A stretch of 25,109 nt of DNA from the NCBI GenBank assembly GCA_013812695.1, contig JACCSZ010000120.1, positions 1-25,109 of the forward strand, in the 5' to 3' direction. Positions 7,341 through 15,223 of the stretch are shown in pieces. The translations under genes and the position numbers were made by a program. How positions within the stretch are numbered: position 1 is the first letter of the stretch; each line of letters opens with the position of its first letter. This DNA is from Gemmatimonadales bacterium (GTDB lineage: Bacteria > Gemmatimonadota > Gemmatimonadetes > Gemmatimonadales > GWC2-71-9). Under the pieces are notes generated by a model. It was not told where the DNA came from. It did no database searches and worked only from the letters and a program-made list of their open reading frames with translations.

Positions 7341-9884
7341 ATGACCGAACGTTTGACTCTGCCCGTGCTGCCGCTTCGCGAGGTGGTGCTGTTTCCGGGA
7401 GTGACGGCGCCGATCGGCGCCGGGCGCCCGGCGACGCTCCGGGCGATCGAGGCCGCGCTGGCCACGCCCGACCGCCTGGTCTTCGCTGTCTCGCAGCGGC
7501 AGAATGTCGAAAGCGTGAATCCCGAGGTGTTGTACACCATCGGCACGATCGCCAAGATCGGGCAGCTGCAGCGCGGCCTCTCCGGCATGCAGCTCCTGCT
7601 GCACGGCGAGCGGCGCGGCATCGCCATCCATTACACCGACAAAGAAGGCTACCTCCAAGCCGTCGTGCGCGAGGCGGAGGAGATGCTTCCCCTCAACGCC
7701 GAGGATCCGGCGTTCGTCGGCCTGCACCGCGAGGCGCGGGCCCGGGCGGCCGAGCTCGGCCAGAAGTCCGGGCTGCCGGACGAGGTCGTGCAGCAGGTCC
7801 TGGCCGGCGTGAACGAGGCCGGCCGGTTCGCCGATCTCGTCGCCGGATACATCGACATCACCCCGGCGCAGCGCCAGGGGCTGCTCGAGACCCTCAGCGT
7901 CGAGGAGCGGCTGCGCCGGGCACTCGTTCACGTCCAGCGCCAGATCGGCGTGCTCGACGCCCAGGAGGACATCAAGTCCCAGGTCCAGGAAGAACTGGGC
8001 GAGCGGCAGCGCGAGATGTTCCTCCGCGAGCAGCTCAAGACCATCCAGCGCGAGCTGGGCGAGGGCGACGAAAAGGACGATCTGCAGGAGCTTCGCGAGA
8101 AGCTCGAGGCGCTCGACCTGACGCCCGAGGCGCGGAAGGAAGTGGATCGCGAGATGAGCCGGCTGACCCGGATCGGCCGCGAGTCCATGGAGAGCCAGGT
8201 CATCCGAACGTTCCTGGAGAACGTCGCGGAGCTGCCGTGGAGCGTGCGGAGCAAGGAGCACCTCGAGTTGGCCGAAGCGCAGACCATCCTCGATGACGAC
8301 CACTACGCATTGAGCGACGTGAAGGACCGCGTGCTCGAGTTCCTCGCCGTACGCCAGCTCCGCATGCAGCAGGACGCGGCTGACCGCGCCGCGGCGGAGG
8401 AGCAGGCGGCGGAGCGGAAGGCGGAGGAAGTGGCGCAGGGCGAGTCGACCGACACGCCGCAGGCCACGGCCACTGTCCCGGCGCCGAACGCGGCGGTGAA
8501 GGGCAACGACGACGACCGCGCCCGCGGCCCGATCCTGCTGTTCGTGGGACCGCCGGGCGTCGGCAAGACCTCGGTCGCCAAGAGCATCGCCCGCGCGATG
8601 GGGCGGAAGTACGTCCGCATCTCGCTCGGCGGCGCGCGCGACGAGGCCGACATCCGCGGGCACCGGCGCACCTACGTCGGCGCGATGCCGGGCCGGATCA
8701 TCCACGGAATGAAGCAGGCCGGCACCAAGAATCCGGTGTTCCTGCTCGATGAGGTGGACAAGCTGGGCGTGTCGTTCCAGGGCGACCCGGCGAGCGCGCT
8801 GCTCGAGGTGCTCGACCCGGCCCAGAACGACTCGTTCGTGGATCACTACCTCGGCGTGCCGTTCGATCTGAGCGAGGTGCTGTTCATCGCTACGGCCAAT
8901 TTCATCCAGAACATTCCCGGGCCATTGCTCGACCGGATGGAGGTCGTGGACTTTGCCGGATACACCGAGCGCGAGAAGGGTGAGATCGCTCGGAAGTATC
9001 TCATTCCGCGGCAGTTCACCGAGAATGGCGTGAGCCCGGAGCGGCTCGAGATCTCCGACGGCGCCCTGGCCGAGGTGATCACCAGCTACACCCGCGAGTC
9101 GGGCGTCCGGCAGCTCGAGCGGGAGATCGGCCGGCTGGCGCGGAAGGTGGCGCGCAAGTTCGCCTCCGGCGAAACGGCGCGGATCATTGTGGACAGGGAG
9201 ATGGTCGACGACCTGCTCGGCCGTCCGAAGGTACACCCGGAGAAGATGGCCCGGTACGACGAGATCGGCGTCGCCACGGGGATGTTCTACACCCCGACCG
9301 GCGGCGACATCATGTTCGTCGAGGCCTCGACGATGCGCGGCAAGGGCGAGCTGGTCCTCACGGGCCAACTGGGCGACGTCATGAAGGAGTCGGCCCGCGC
9401 AGCGTGGACCTACGCCCGGTCCCACGCGGCGGGACTGCAGATCGCGGACGAGATGTTCGACCGCGACATCCACATCCACGTGCCGGCCGGCGCCATCCCC
9501 AAGGATGGGCCATCGGCGGGCGTCACGATGGCTTCAAGCGTCGTGAGCACGCTGTCGGGCAGGCCGGTGCGTCACGACATCGCGATGACCGGTGAGATCA
9601 CGCTGCGCGGACGGGTGCTTCCGATTGGCGGCGTGAAGGAAAAGGTGCTGGGCGCCGTCCGGGCGGGGATCACCCGGATCGTCCTCCCCAAGGAAAACGA
9701 GCCGGACCTCGACGATCTCCCGCAGGAGGTCCGCGACAAAGTCGAGGTGCACCTGGTCTCGGAGCTGGGCGAGGTCCTCGCGCTCACGCTCCGGGGCGCC
9801 ACCTTCCGCGAGGGCCGCCTGCTGTTCGGCGACGAGAAGAACCCGCGGGACGTGATGCCGCTGTCAACGGGGTTCCGGCACTAG
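7341..9884 (+). CDS. lon: ATP-dependent Lon protease
   Basis: The 847-residue protein has the full LonA layout. Residues 1-200 are the Lon N-terminal substrate domain (LPVLPLREVVLFPG), then a coiled-coil region leads to the AAA+ module with Walker A GPPGVGKT (403-410; Lys409), Walker B FLLDEVDK and sensor segments. The C-terminal Ser-Lys protease domain has Ser725 in KDGPSAG and Lys768 in GGVKEK, with the same 43-residue spacing as E. coli Ser679/Lys722. It degrades misfolded and regulatory proteins in the cytoplasm. The start at 7341 is fixed by AAGGAG at 7325-7330 with a 10-nt spacer; an in-frame upstream extension to 7287 overlaps the promoter and leader and is rejected. An Ala/Glu/Arg-rich insert of about 55 residues (about 341-396) precedes the AAA+ domain; E. 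coli Lon lacks it. Confidence 0.97.
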   Translation: MTERLTLPVLPLREVVLFPGVTAPIGAGRPATLRAIEAALATPDRLVFAVSQRQNVESVNPEVLYTIGTIAKIGQLQRGLSGMQLLLHGERRGIAIHYTDKEGYLQAVVREAEEMLPLNAEDPAFVGLHREARARAAELGQKSGLPDEVVQQVLAGVNEAGRFADLVAGYIDITPAQRQGLLETLSVEERLRRALVHVQRQIGVLDAQEDIKSQVQEELGERQREMFLREQLKTIQRELGEGDEKDDLQELREKLEALDLTPEARKEVDREMSRLTRIGRESMESQVIRTFLENVAELPWSVRSKEHLELAEAQTILDDDHYALSDVKDRVLEFLAVRQLRMQQDAADRAAAEEQAAERKAEEVAQGESTDTPQATATVPAPNAAVKGNDDDRARGPILLFVGPPGVGKTSVAKSIARAMGRKYVRISLGGARDEADIRGHRRTYVGAMPGRIIHGMKQAGTKNPVFLLDEVDKLGVSFQGDPASALLEVLDPAQNDSFVDHYLGVPFDLSEVLFIATANFIQNIPGPLLDRMEVVDFAGYTEREKGEIARKYLIPRQFTENGVSPERLEISDGALAEVITSYTRESGVRQLEREIGRLARKVARKFASGETARIIVDREMVDDLLGRPKVHPEKMARYDEIGVATGMFYTPTGGDIMFVEASTMRGKGELVLTGQLGDVMKESARAAWTYARSHAAGLQIADEMFDRDIHIHVPAGAIPKDGPSAGVTMASSVVSTLSGRPVRHDIAMTGEITLRGRVLPIGGVKEKVLGAVRAGITRIVLPKENEPDLDDLPQEVRDKVEVHLVSELGEVLALTLRGATFREGRLLFGDEKNPRDVMPLSTGFRH

Positions 9885-9896
9885 GGTGAAATAGCT

Positions 9897-9970
9897 GAGT
9901 CACGCTGAGCAAAGCGAAGGGGGCATGCCTTGAAGCATGCCCCCTTCGCGCTCTGCGCTCAGGGTGACTC
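9897..9970. repeat. Long REP-like palindrome, likely bidirectional terminator
   Basis: Two nested inverted repeats lie between the convergent lon and GGDEF genes. The inner arms, 9914-9928 and 9935-9949, are a perfect 15-bp stem (GCGAAGGGGGCATGC) around the loop CTTGAA. The outer arms, GAGTCACGCTGAGC (9897-9910) and GCTCAGGGTGACTC (9957-9970), pair at 13 of 14 positions. No T-run follows on either strand, so it is not a classic intrinsic terminator, but the position fits shared transcript ends. The arm resembles the TGAGC-GCGAAGG type of interspersed repeat that recurs in many high-GC genomes. Confidence 0.85.
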
Positions 9971-10017
9971 GGGCGCGGCCTGCCGGTGGGTGACCGGGGG
10001 GTCCGCGCTCGCCCTCG

Positions 10018-11577
10018 TCACTTTTCACTCTTCTCCCGCTGCATCGCCCGCACCGCGGAGTGGACCAGCTCGCCGGCGGTGGTGCCGTGCGCGGGGAAGC
10101 AGCCCCAGCCGACACTCACGTCGAGCGGGATGATGATGCCCTCGGACGTCGTCGCCGACTGCTCGCCCAGGACGCGGCGCAGCTTGGTGGCCACCACCGC
10201 CGCACCCTCGGCACCGACCCCACGTAGCACCATCGCGAATTCTTCGCCGCCGAACCGACCGATCAGGTCGCTCGCGCGGACGTTCGAGCGGAACACGGTG
10301 GCGACGTGGCGCAGTACCTGGTCGCCCACCAGATGGCCGAAGCGCTCGTTCACCTCGTGGAACCGGTCCATATCGAAGACCAGCAGCGAGAGCGCGCCGC
10401 CGTGCCGGCGTCCGTACTCCACCGCGTACTCGAGCTCGGAGAGCAGGGCGGCCTGGTTGAGCAGGCCGGTCAGTGCGTCCCGGAGGAGCAGCTCGCGCAG
10501 CCGGCGGCCCCGCTCGGCACGCACGACCACCGTGTGCAGCAGCAGCTCGGGGTCGAGGGGCGTAGGCAGGAAATCGTCCCCGCCGGCCTGGAGCGCCAGC
10601 ACGCGGTCCCGGACATCGTCGGGGCCCGAGAAGACGATCGGCAGCATCCGGAATCGCGGATCCTCCCGGACGATCCGCGCCACGGTGGCGCCATCGCCGT
10701 CCGGCAGCCGGGTGGCGAGCAGCATCACGTCGGGCACCTCGCGCTCGAGTAGCGCCTGGACGGCCTGGCCGAGGGCGCAGCGGGCCACCCGGATGCTCGC
10801 CTCCTCGAGCGGCCGGGCCGCGGCGGCGGCACGCTCGGCGTCGTGCTCCACCACGAGCACGGTGGACGGCGGCGGGCCCGCCCGCGCCAGTGTCCGCGCA
10901 TAGCGCGGCAGGTCCTCCAGCATCCGCTCGACCGCGATCACCGCGTCCACCCCCGAGGCGATGGCGCGAAGCCGGTCCACCGCGCGCAGCGTCTCGATCA
11001 GCACGACCGCGCGCGGCCGCGCCGCTCGTGCCGTCCAGGCCGAGGCGACGGCGGACGGGTCGCCTTCACCGGCAGCGGTGCCGACCACGAGCAGGTCGGG
11101 CCGCTCGCCCGGCGCGATGTCGGCCGGATCCTCGAGCCGGTGGCCCATCCGCACGTCGTACCCCTCGGCCTCGATCGCGTCGGCGGTCCGCTCGGCGCCG
11201 GCCGAGGCGGGCAGGATCACGGTCGCCCTGAGCCGCGCGCTGGCGGGCCGCGCCGGCCGGGCCATCCCCGCCTGGGCCTGGCGGAAGAGCGCGGCCAGGC
11301 GCTCCACCGCCTCGTCCAGACGCGGCGCCTCGCCCGGCACCGGCTTCGCCGCCATCCACTGCTCCAGCTCGCGCGCGACGGCGCTGATCTCGGGGAAGCC
11401 GTAGGATCCACCCGAGCCGGCGAGCCGGTGGAAGTGGGTCTTGAGCGACGCGGCGGCGTCCGGTCGGAGTGCCCGGAACGCCGCGATGTCGTCGCGCAGC
11501 TCCTCGAGGCGGCCGGGAAACTCGGCAAGGTACTCCCGCTGGAGCTCGAGCATCGCCTCGTCGAGCGGGTCGGTCAT
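10018..11577 (-). CDS. Diguanylate cyclase with Hpt and two degenerate receiver domains
   Basis: The 519-residue protein starts with a histidine phosphotransfer domain (about 1-105; His50 in FHRLAGSGGSYGF). Two receiver-like domains follow. In the first (about 115-230), PDLLVVGTA has Gly where the phosphoacceptor Asp belongs. In the second (about 238-355), DVMLLATRLPDGDG has Ala there, and the usual KP is TP. Neither should be phosphorylated. The GGDEF domain (about 360-519) keeps the active-site GGEEF (443-447) and the RxxD inhibitory site RASD (434-437), so it should make cyclic-di-GMP from two GTP under product control. No signal peptide or TM segment is seen, so it is cytoplasmic. Its ATG overlaps the TGA of the upstream regulator gene by 4 nt (ATGA), which suggests translational coupling. 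Confidence 0.92.
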   Translation of the reverse strand: MTDPLDEAMLELQREYLAEFPGRLEELRDDIAAFRALRPDAAASLKTHFHRLAGSGGSYGFPEISAVARELEQWMAAKPVPGEAPRLDEAVERLAALFRQAQAGMARPARPASARLRATVILPASAGAERTADAIEAEGYDVRMGHRLEDPADIAPGERPDLLVVGTAAGEGDPSAVASAWTARAARPRAVVLIETLRAVDRLRAIASGVDAVIAVERMLEDLPRYARTLARAGPPPSTVLVVEHDAERAAAAARPLEEASIRVARCALGQAVQALLEREVPDVMLLATRLPDGDGATVARIVREDPRFRMLPIVFSGPDDVRDRVLALQAGGDDFLPTPLDPELLLHTVVVRAERGRRLRELLLRDALTGLLNQAALLSELEYAVEYGRRHGGALSLLVFDMDRFHEVNERFGHLVGDQVLRHVATVFRSNVRASDLIGRFGGEEFAMVLRGVGAEGAAVVATKLRRVLGEQSATTSEGIIIPLDVSVGWGCFPAHGTTAGELVHSAVRAMQREKSEK

Positions 11578-12260
11578 GGGCTTCGACGGAGCTGCTCGAG
11601 CGCCAACCGGGCGCCGGCCACGAACGCGGGCGCGGTGCTCCAGTGACCGCGGACGTCACTGCCCTGGCGCGTCGCGAGGATCGCGCTTCGGTCGTCGACG
11701 ACGCTGATGATCGGCATCCCCGGCCACGGCTGCGTGCCGCTCACCACCTCGACGACTGCGAAGCCCAGGTCCACGGGGCCGGTGGCGCAGAGCACGAGCG
11801 GCAGGCCCGCCGACCAGGGGCGCCGCAAGGCCGGGGCGAGGAGCGGGAAGGCATCGGCCGGGGCCAGCAGCGCCACGGCTGCGGCCGCGCGCGCTACATC
11901 GTGGGTGATAAGCTGGAGAATGGCGCGACCCGATTCGATCTCGACCAGCGTGGGCGTCGCCGGAACGCTCACCGCGTCGAGGTCGCCGCTCAGCCGGTCG
12001 AGGGCGAGGCCGTGGTCGGTCGCGATCCGCGCGATCAGCGCGGACGGCGCCTCGGGCCGATAGCGCTTCGGGCGGCCGCCATCGACGCGAGCAGCGCCTT
12101 TCATGACCAGACCTTCAAGCGCGCTGTACGCGTTGGCCCGGGCCAGCCCCGCCGACCGCGCGATGGCGTAGCCGGTGCCGGGGCCGCCCGTCAGCAGCAC
12201 CTCGTAGATGAGGCTCTCGGTCGGAGTGAATCCGAAATGGGTCAGGTCCAGGCGGGGCAT
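11574..12260 (-). CDS. TrmB-family HTH transcriptional regulator
   Basis: The 228-residue protein opens with FGFTPTESLIYEVLL and a winged-helix domain (about 5-75: GYAIARSAGLARANAYSALEGL, then RPKRYRPE wing), typical of TrmB regulators. The C-terminal part (about 100-228), with ISVVDDRSAILATRQG and a WSTAPAFVAGARLALEQL ending, resembles the PLD-like effector half of short TrmB proteins. It should bind DNA as a dimer and respond to an unknown ligand or signal. It overlaps the downstream GGDEF gene by 4 nt and follows the unknown gene at 12317 by 56 nt. No Shine-Dalgarno precedes the ATG; instead an inverted repeat (12267-12283) sits there. The target genes are unknown; autoregulation of this two-gene unit is the simplest guess. 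Confidence 0.85.
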   Translation of the reverse strand: MPRLDLTHFGFTPTESLIYEVLLTGGPGTGYAIARSAGLARANAYSALEGLVMKGAARVDGGRPKRYRPEAPSALIARIATDHGLALDRLSGDLDAVSVPATPTLVEIESGRAILQLITHDVARAAAAVALLAPADAFPLLAPALRRPWSAGLPLVLCATGPVDLGFAVVEVVSGTQPWPGMPIISVVDDRSAILATRQGSDVRGHWSTAPAFVAGARLALEQLRRSP

Positions 12261-12266
12261 TGATTA

Positions 12267-12283
12267 GTAGTTTGGTGCACTAC
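12267..12283. promoter_or_regulatory. Candidate operator upstream of the TrmB-type gene
   Basis: GTAGT (12267-12271) and ACTAC (12279-12283) form an inverted repeat with a 7-nt spacer. It starts 6 nt before the regulator's ATG at 12260, in the only non-coding gap between the two genes. A bound regulator would cover the translation start region. The arms are short, so chance is possible. Confidence 0.4.
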
Positions 12284-12316
12284 GTCGCCAGTCGCAAGCG
12301 TGCCTCTCGGAAAGTC

Positions 12317-13498
12317 TTACACGTAATCGACCGACCAGCCCAGCAGCTTCGCGATCAACGCCAGGCGGAAGGTGACATCGACTTCCCGACCCTCCGTCGT
12401 CTTGGCATCGGTCAGGAGCGGGTAGTAGTGGTAGGTGATCTTGTTCAGCGCCTTCGGCTGCGAGCGAAGGTTCTTGGGGCGCCAGACGCCGTGATCGTCG
12501 GCATCCTTGAGCAGCCGGCCGAACACCTTGGAGGCCACCGGCGCCCAAGGCAGGGCACCCATCCGGGCCATCAACTCGATGTAATGCAGCGCCAGCGGCA
12601 CGTCGGTCGGCTGGCCCTTGGTATCGGCGTCGATCGGGTCGCCGAGCAGCAGATGCTGCGGCCTCACGGTCCGCTTGCCGACCTGGATGACGAACGGTTT
12701 CTTGGGCGCCGGCTGGGCGAGATAGTGGCCGAGCCGCTCGGTGAACCCCGCGCGCTCACGTTGCAGGTTGGGCATGAACGAGAGCATCGCCACCGAGTAC
12801 CAGCTCGGCGGTTGGGCCTCCGGGTGCAGGGCGATCTGCTTGCCCGACTTGATGAACGGCTTCTCCGCGAGCGGGCTCCGCAGGAACTGCGAGATCGCGT
12901 TGGCGATCTTGTGGCCGGCCCCCCGAAGCCGCGGGTCCTCGGCGTACCCGGCCTCGGCCAGCGCCGCCGAGGCGGCTTCGCGCATGATGCCGCGCGCCCA
13001 CGCCTCGGCTTCCACGTCCGATTTGACGAGCTTCTGGAACTCGAAGAGCAGCGACGGATCTTCGTCGCGGCTCAGGAGCCGGAACAGCACCCGGTCGCCC
13101 AGCTTGAACGGACGGCTGCCGCGCGGCCACTCGAGCTGGAGCAGCCGGCGATACTGCGGGATGGTCCCGACGTCCTTGATGCCCTGGGACGCCGATGCGG
13201 CCAATCCGAGCAGGTTGCCGCCCCAGACGCCGGTGTCCTTCTGCTTTTTCACCACGGCGGCCGCAGTCTTGGACTCGACCACGGCCAGGTGGGCCGCCGA
13301 AATGGTTTCGGGGGACGCGTAGCCCGGAGGCGCCAGTTCGGTGTAGGTGCGGTACCGGATCGACGGCCCGGCGTTCTCGAGTAGCCAGGTGAGCGGAATC
13401 CGGTGCTGGTTGGGCAGTTCCAGAAACGCTCCTGGGGAGGGAGGCAGGGCGTAAGCGGCCGGGAAGATAGGTGGGACCGCCCAACGGCGGTAGGGCAA
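12317..13498 (-). CDS. Protein of unknown function, possible alpha/alpha-toroid fold
   Basis: The 393-residue protein shows no signal peptide, TM segment or familiar catalytic motif. Segments such as WLLENAGPSIRYRTYTEL near residue 38, DTGVWGG, DDHGVWRPKN and a helical end (FRLALIAKLLGW) recall helical-repeat proteins related to prenyltransferase/squalene-cyclase toroids. This is pattern-based only. The start is uncertain: TTG at 13498 gives the longest frame but has no ribosome binding site. A CTG at 13423 is preceded by AGGAG (13429-13433) with a 5-nt spacer and would remove 25 poorly folded residues. It lies 30 nt after the M28 peptidase stop and is read in the same direction, so it is probably part of the same transcript. 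Whether it works with the sugar-lipid genes upstream is unknown. Confidence 0.7.
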   Translation of the reverse strand: MPYRRWAVPPIFPAAYALPPSPGAFLELPNQHRIPLTWLLENAGPSIRYRTYTELAPPGYASPETISAAHLAVVESKTAAAVVKKQKDTGVWGGNLLGLAASASQGIKDVGTIPQYRRLLQLEWPRGSRPFKLGDRVLFRLLSRDEDPSLLFEFQKLVKSDVEAEAWARGIMREAASAALAEAGYAEDPRLRGAGHKIANAISQFLRSPLAEKPFIKSGKQIALHPEAQPPSWYSVAMLSFMPNLQRERAGFTERLGHYLAQPAPKKPFVIQVGKRTVRPQHLLLGDPIDADTKGQPTDVPLALHYIELMARMGALPWAPVASKVFGRLLKDADDHGVWRPKNLRSQPKALNKITYHYYPLLTDAKTTEGREVDVTFRLALIAKLLGWSVDYV

Positions 13499-13528
13499 CG
13501 TTCTGGTAAGTTCCGCCCTTAGACGGCC

Positions 13529-15181
13529 CTATCGCTGCCCACCACGCTGGCGAGCCTGACCGGCCTGCAGAAACTCGGAGGTGGCGTGCCAGGCTGGTTG
13601 AGCGGGAGCGTTACCGACTAGTACCGCTGTCCTGACAATGACGCGAAGCTGCTGCATGGCGCCATCGTAGGTGAACGAGGGCAGAATCTCGTCACTCGGT
13701 TGATGGTACCGCTCGGCGATATAGAGGTCCTTCTGCTGCTTGCCCCAGCCCTCCGGCTTCCCGACGAAGTGCGAGCCGCTCTCCACGCTCGCCCCAGGCA
13801 CGCCCACCCGGGCGAGCGAAAAGTGGTCGGACCGGAAGAAGGCGCCCCGGATCAGTGCTTCCTCGTTCGACGTCACCTCGAGGCCCTCCGCCGCGGCAGC
13901 CTGCTTGATGGGCCGAGCCAGATTGGACTGGTCGAGGCCCAAGGCGGAGAAATCGCGGGTCCGTCCGTAGAGGTTAAGGACGTCGAGATTGAGAATGGCG
14001 GCCATGTCGCGGAGCGGGAACGGTGGCGTGGTGGCGAGCGCCTGAGAGCCGAGCAGGCCCGATTCCTCCGCCGCGAACCCGACGAAGACGAGCGAGCGGG
14101 CCGTGTGCACGCCGCTTCGGGCAAAGGCTTCCGCCGTGGCCAGCACGCCCGCCGTGCCCGAGGCGTTGTCCTCGGCGCCGTTGTAGATCGAGTCGCCGTC
14201 TACCGCCGCCCCGATGCCGAAGTGATCGTAGTGCCCGCCGATCAGCACCGCCTCGCGGGCCAGCGGACCGCGCCCGGGCCAACGGCCGAGCACGTTCTCG
14301 GTGTCCGATCGGCGAACGGCACTCCGCACCGTAGCCTGGAGGCGAAGGCCGAGCGGCACGGCCCTGAAGCCCGGCTTTGCCGCGCTCTCCGACAGCGCCC
14401 GCAGGTCCTGCCCGCCCTCCGTGAAGAGCCGGGCGGCGGCGTCCTCATGCAGCCAGCCGGCCACGACCAGCGAGCTGGGCGGCGTCTCGAGCCGCACCTG
14501 CGGTCCGACCCACCCCGAGAGCACGGTCATCCACGGGTAGGTTGCGCTCTCGGCGGTGTGGACCATGAGAATGCCCGCCGCGCCTTGCCGCCTCGCTTCC
14601 TCGATCTTGTAGGTCCAGCGGCCGTAATAGGTGAGGATCTTCCCGCGGAAGACGGTCGAGTCTCGAAGTCCCGGGTCGTTGACGAGGACGATGACGATTT
14701 TGCCCTTCACGTCGAGGCCAGCATAGTCGTTCCAGCTCTGCTCGGGCGCCACGATGCCGTAGCCCGCGAAGACAGCGTCGCCCGCTACGCCGGCGAGCGA
14801 GTCGTTTCGCATCGACCACAGCACGTAGTCGGTCTTCCACGCCAGCGGCCGCGGCGTGCCTCCGGCGATGCTGAGCGTCGGCTCCGGGGTGAGCGTGATG
14901 ATCGGGACCCGCTGGAAGAAGGTGCCGCTGTCGCCCGCGGGCTCGAGGCCCAACCGTTCGAACTGGGCCGCGAGGTATCTGGCCGCGGTGGCGCCGCCGC
15001 GCGTGCCGGGGGCCCGGCCCTCGAGCGCGTCGTCGGCCAGGAACCCGAGGTGGGCCCGGAGGACATTCGGGTCGAGCGCGCGGGCGACCCGCGTGGCGGC
15101 CGATGGGCCGGGGGCGCCGGCCTGCGCGGCGAGGGGCACCGCGGTCACCGCGAGGGAAAGCAGAGCTGTCAGGAGACGCAT
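13529..15181 (-). CDS. Secreted M28-family zinc aminopeptidase with PA domain
   Basis: The 550-residue protein has a signal peptide (MRLLTALLSLAVTAVPLAAQA, cut after AQA or nearby). A PA (protease-associated) domain sits within about residues 135-265. The M28 catalytic domain follows: zinc ligands and catalytic residues are visible as His317 in GGHYDHFG, Asp338 in GAEDNASGTAG, Glu372-Glu373 in AAEESGLLGS, an Asp in LNLDVLN and a His in RYHQPSDE. It is expected to remove N-terminal residues from peptides outside the cytoplasm. The gene is 42 nt downstream of the DprE2-like gene and on the same strand, which may be simple readthrough rather than a shared function. No strong Shine-Dalgarno precedes the ATG at 15181, but the signal peptide begins there, so the start is secure. 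Confidence 0.95.
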   Translation of the reverse strand: MRLLTALLSLAVTAVPLAAQAGAPGPSAATRVARALDPNVLRAHLGFLADDALEGRAPGTRGGATAARYLAAQFERLGLEPAGDSGTFFQRVPIITLTPEPTLSIAGGTPRPLAWKTDYVLWSMRNDSLAGVAGDAVFAGYGIVAPEQSWNDYAGLDVKGKIVIVLVNDPGLRDSTVFRGKILTYYGRWTYKIEEARRQGAAGILMVHTAESATYPWMTVLSGWVGPQVRLETPPSSLVVAGWLHEDAAARLFTEGGQDLRALSESAAKPGFRAVPLGLRLQATVRSAVRRSDTENVLGRWPGRGPLAREAVLIGGHYDHFGIGAAVDGDSIYNGAEDNASGTAGVLATAEAFARSGVHTARSLVFVGFAAEESGLLGSQALATTPPFPLRDMAAILNLDVLNLYGRTRDFSALGLDQSNLARPIKQAAAAEGLEVTSNEEALIRGAFFRSDHFSLARVGVPGASVESGSHFVGKPEGWGKQQKDLYIAERYHQPSDEILPSFTYDGAMQQLRVIVRTAVLVGNAPAQPAWHATSEFLQAGQARQRGGQR

Positions 15182-15223
15182 GGAGTTGCCGGCTCGAGTG
15201 AAGAGAAGAAATCGCGGCGCGCG

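Noticed and set aside
7170..9479. A 769-codon - strand open frame across lon
   Set aside because: Shadow of lon; low-complexity Leu/Arg/Asp-rich translation with no motif.
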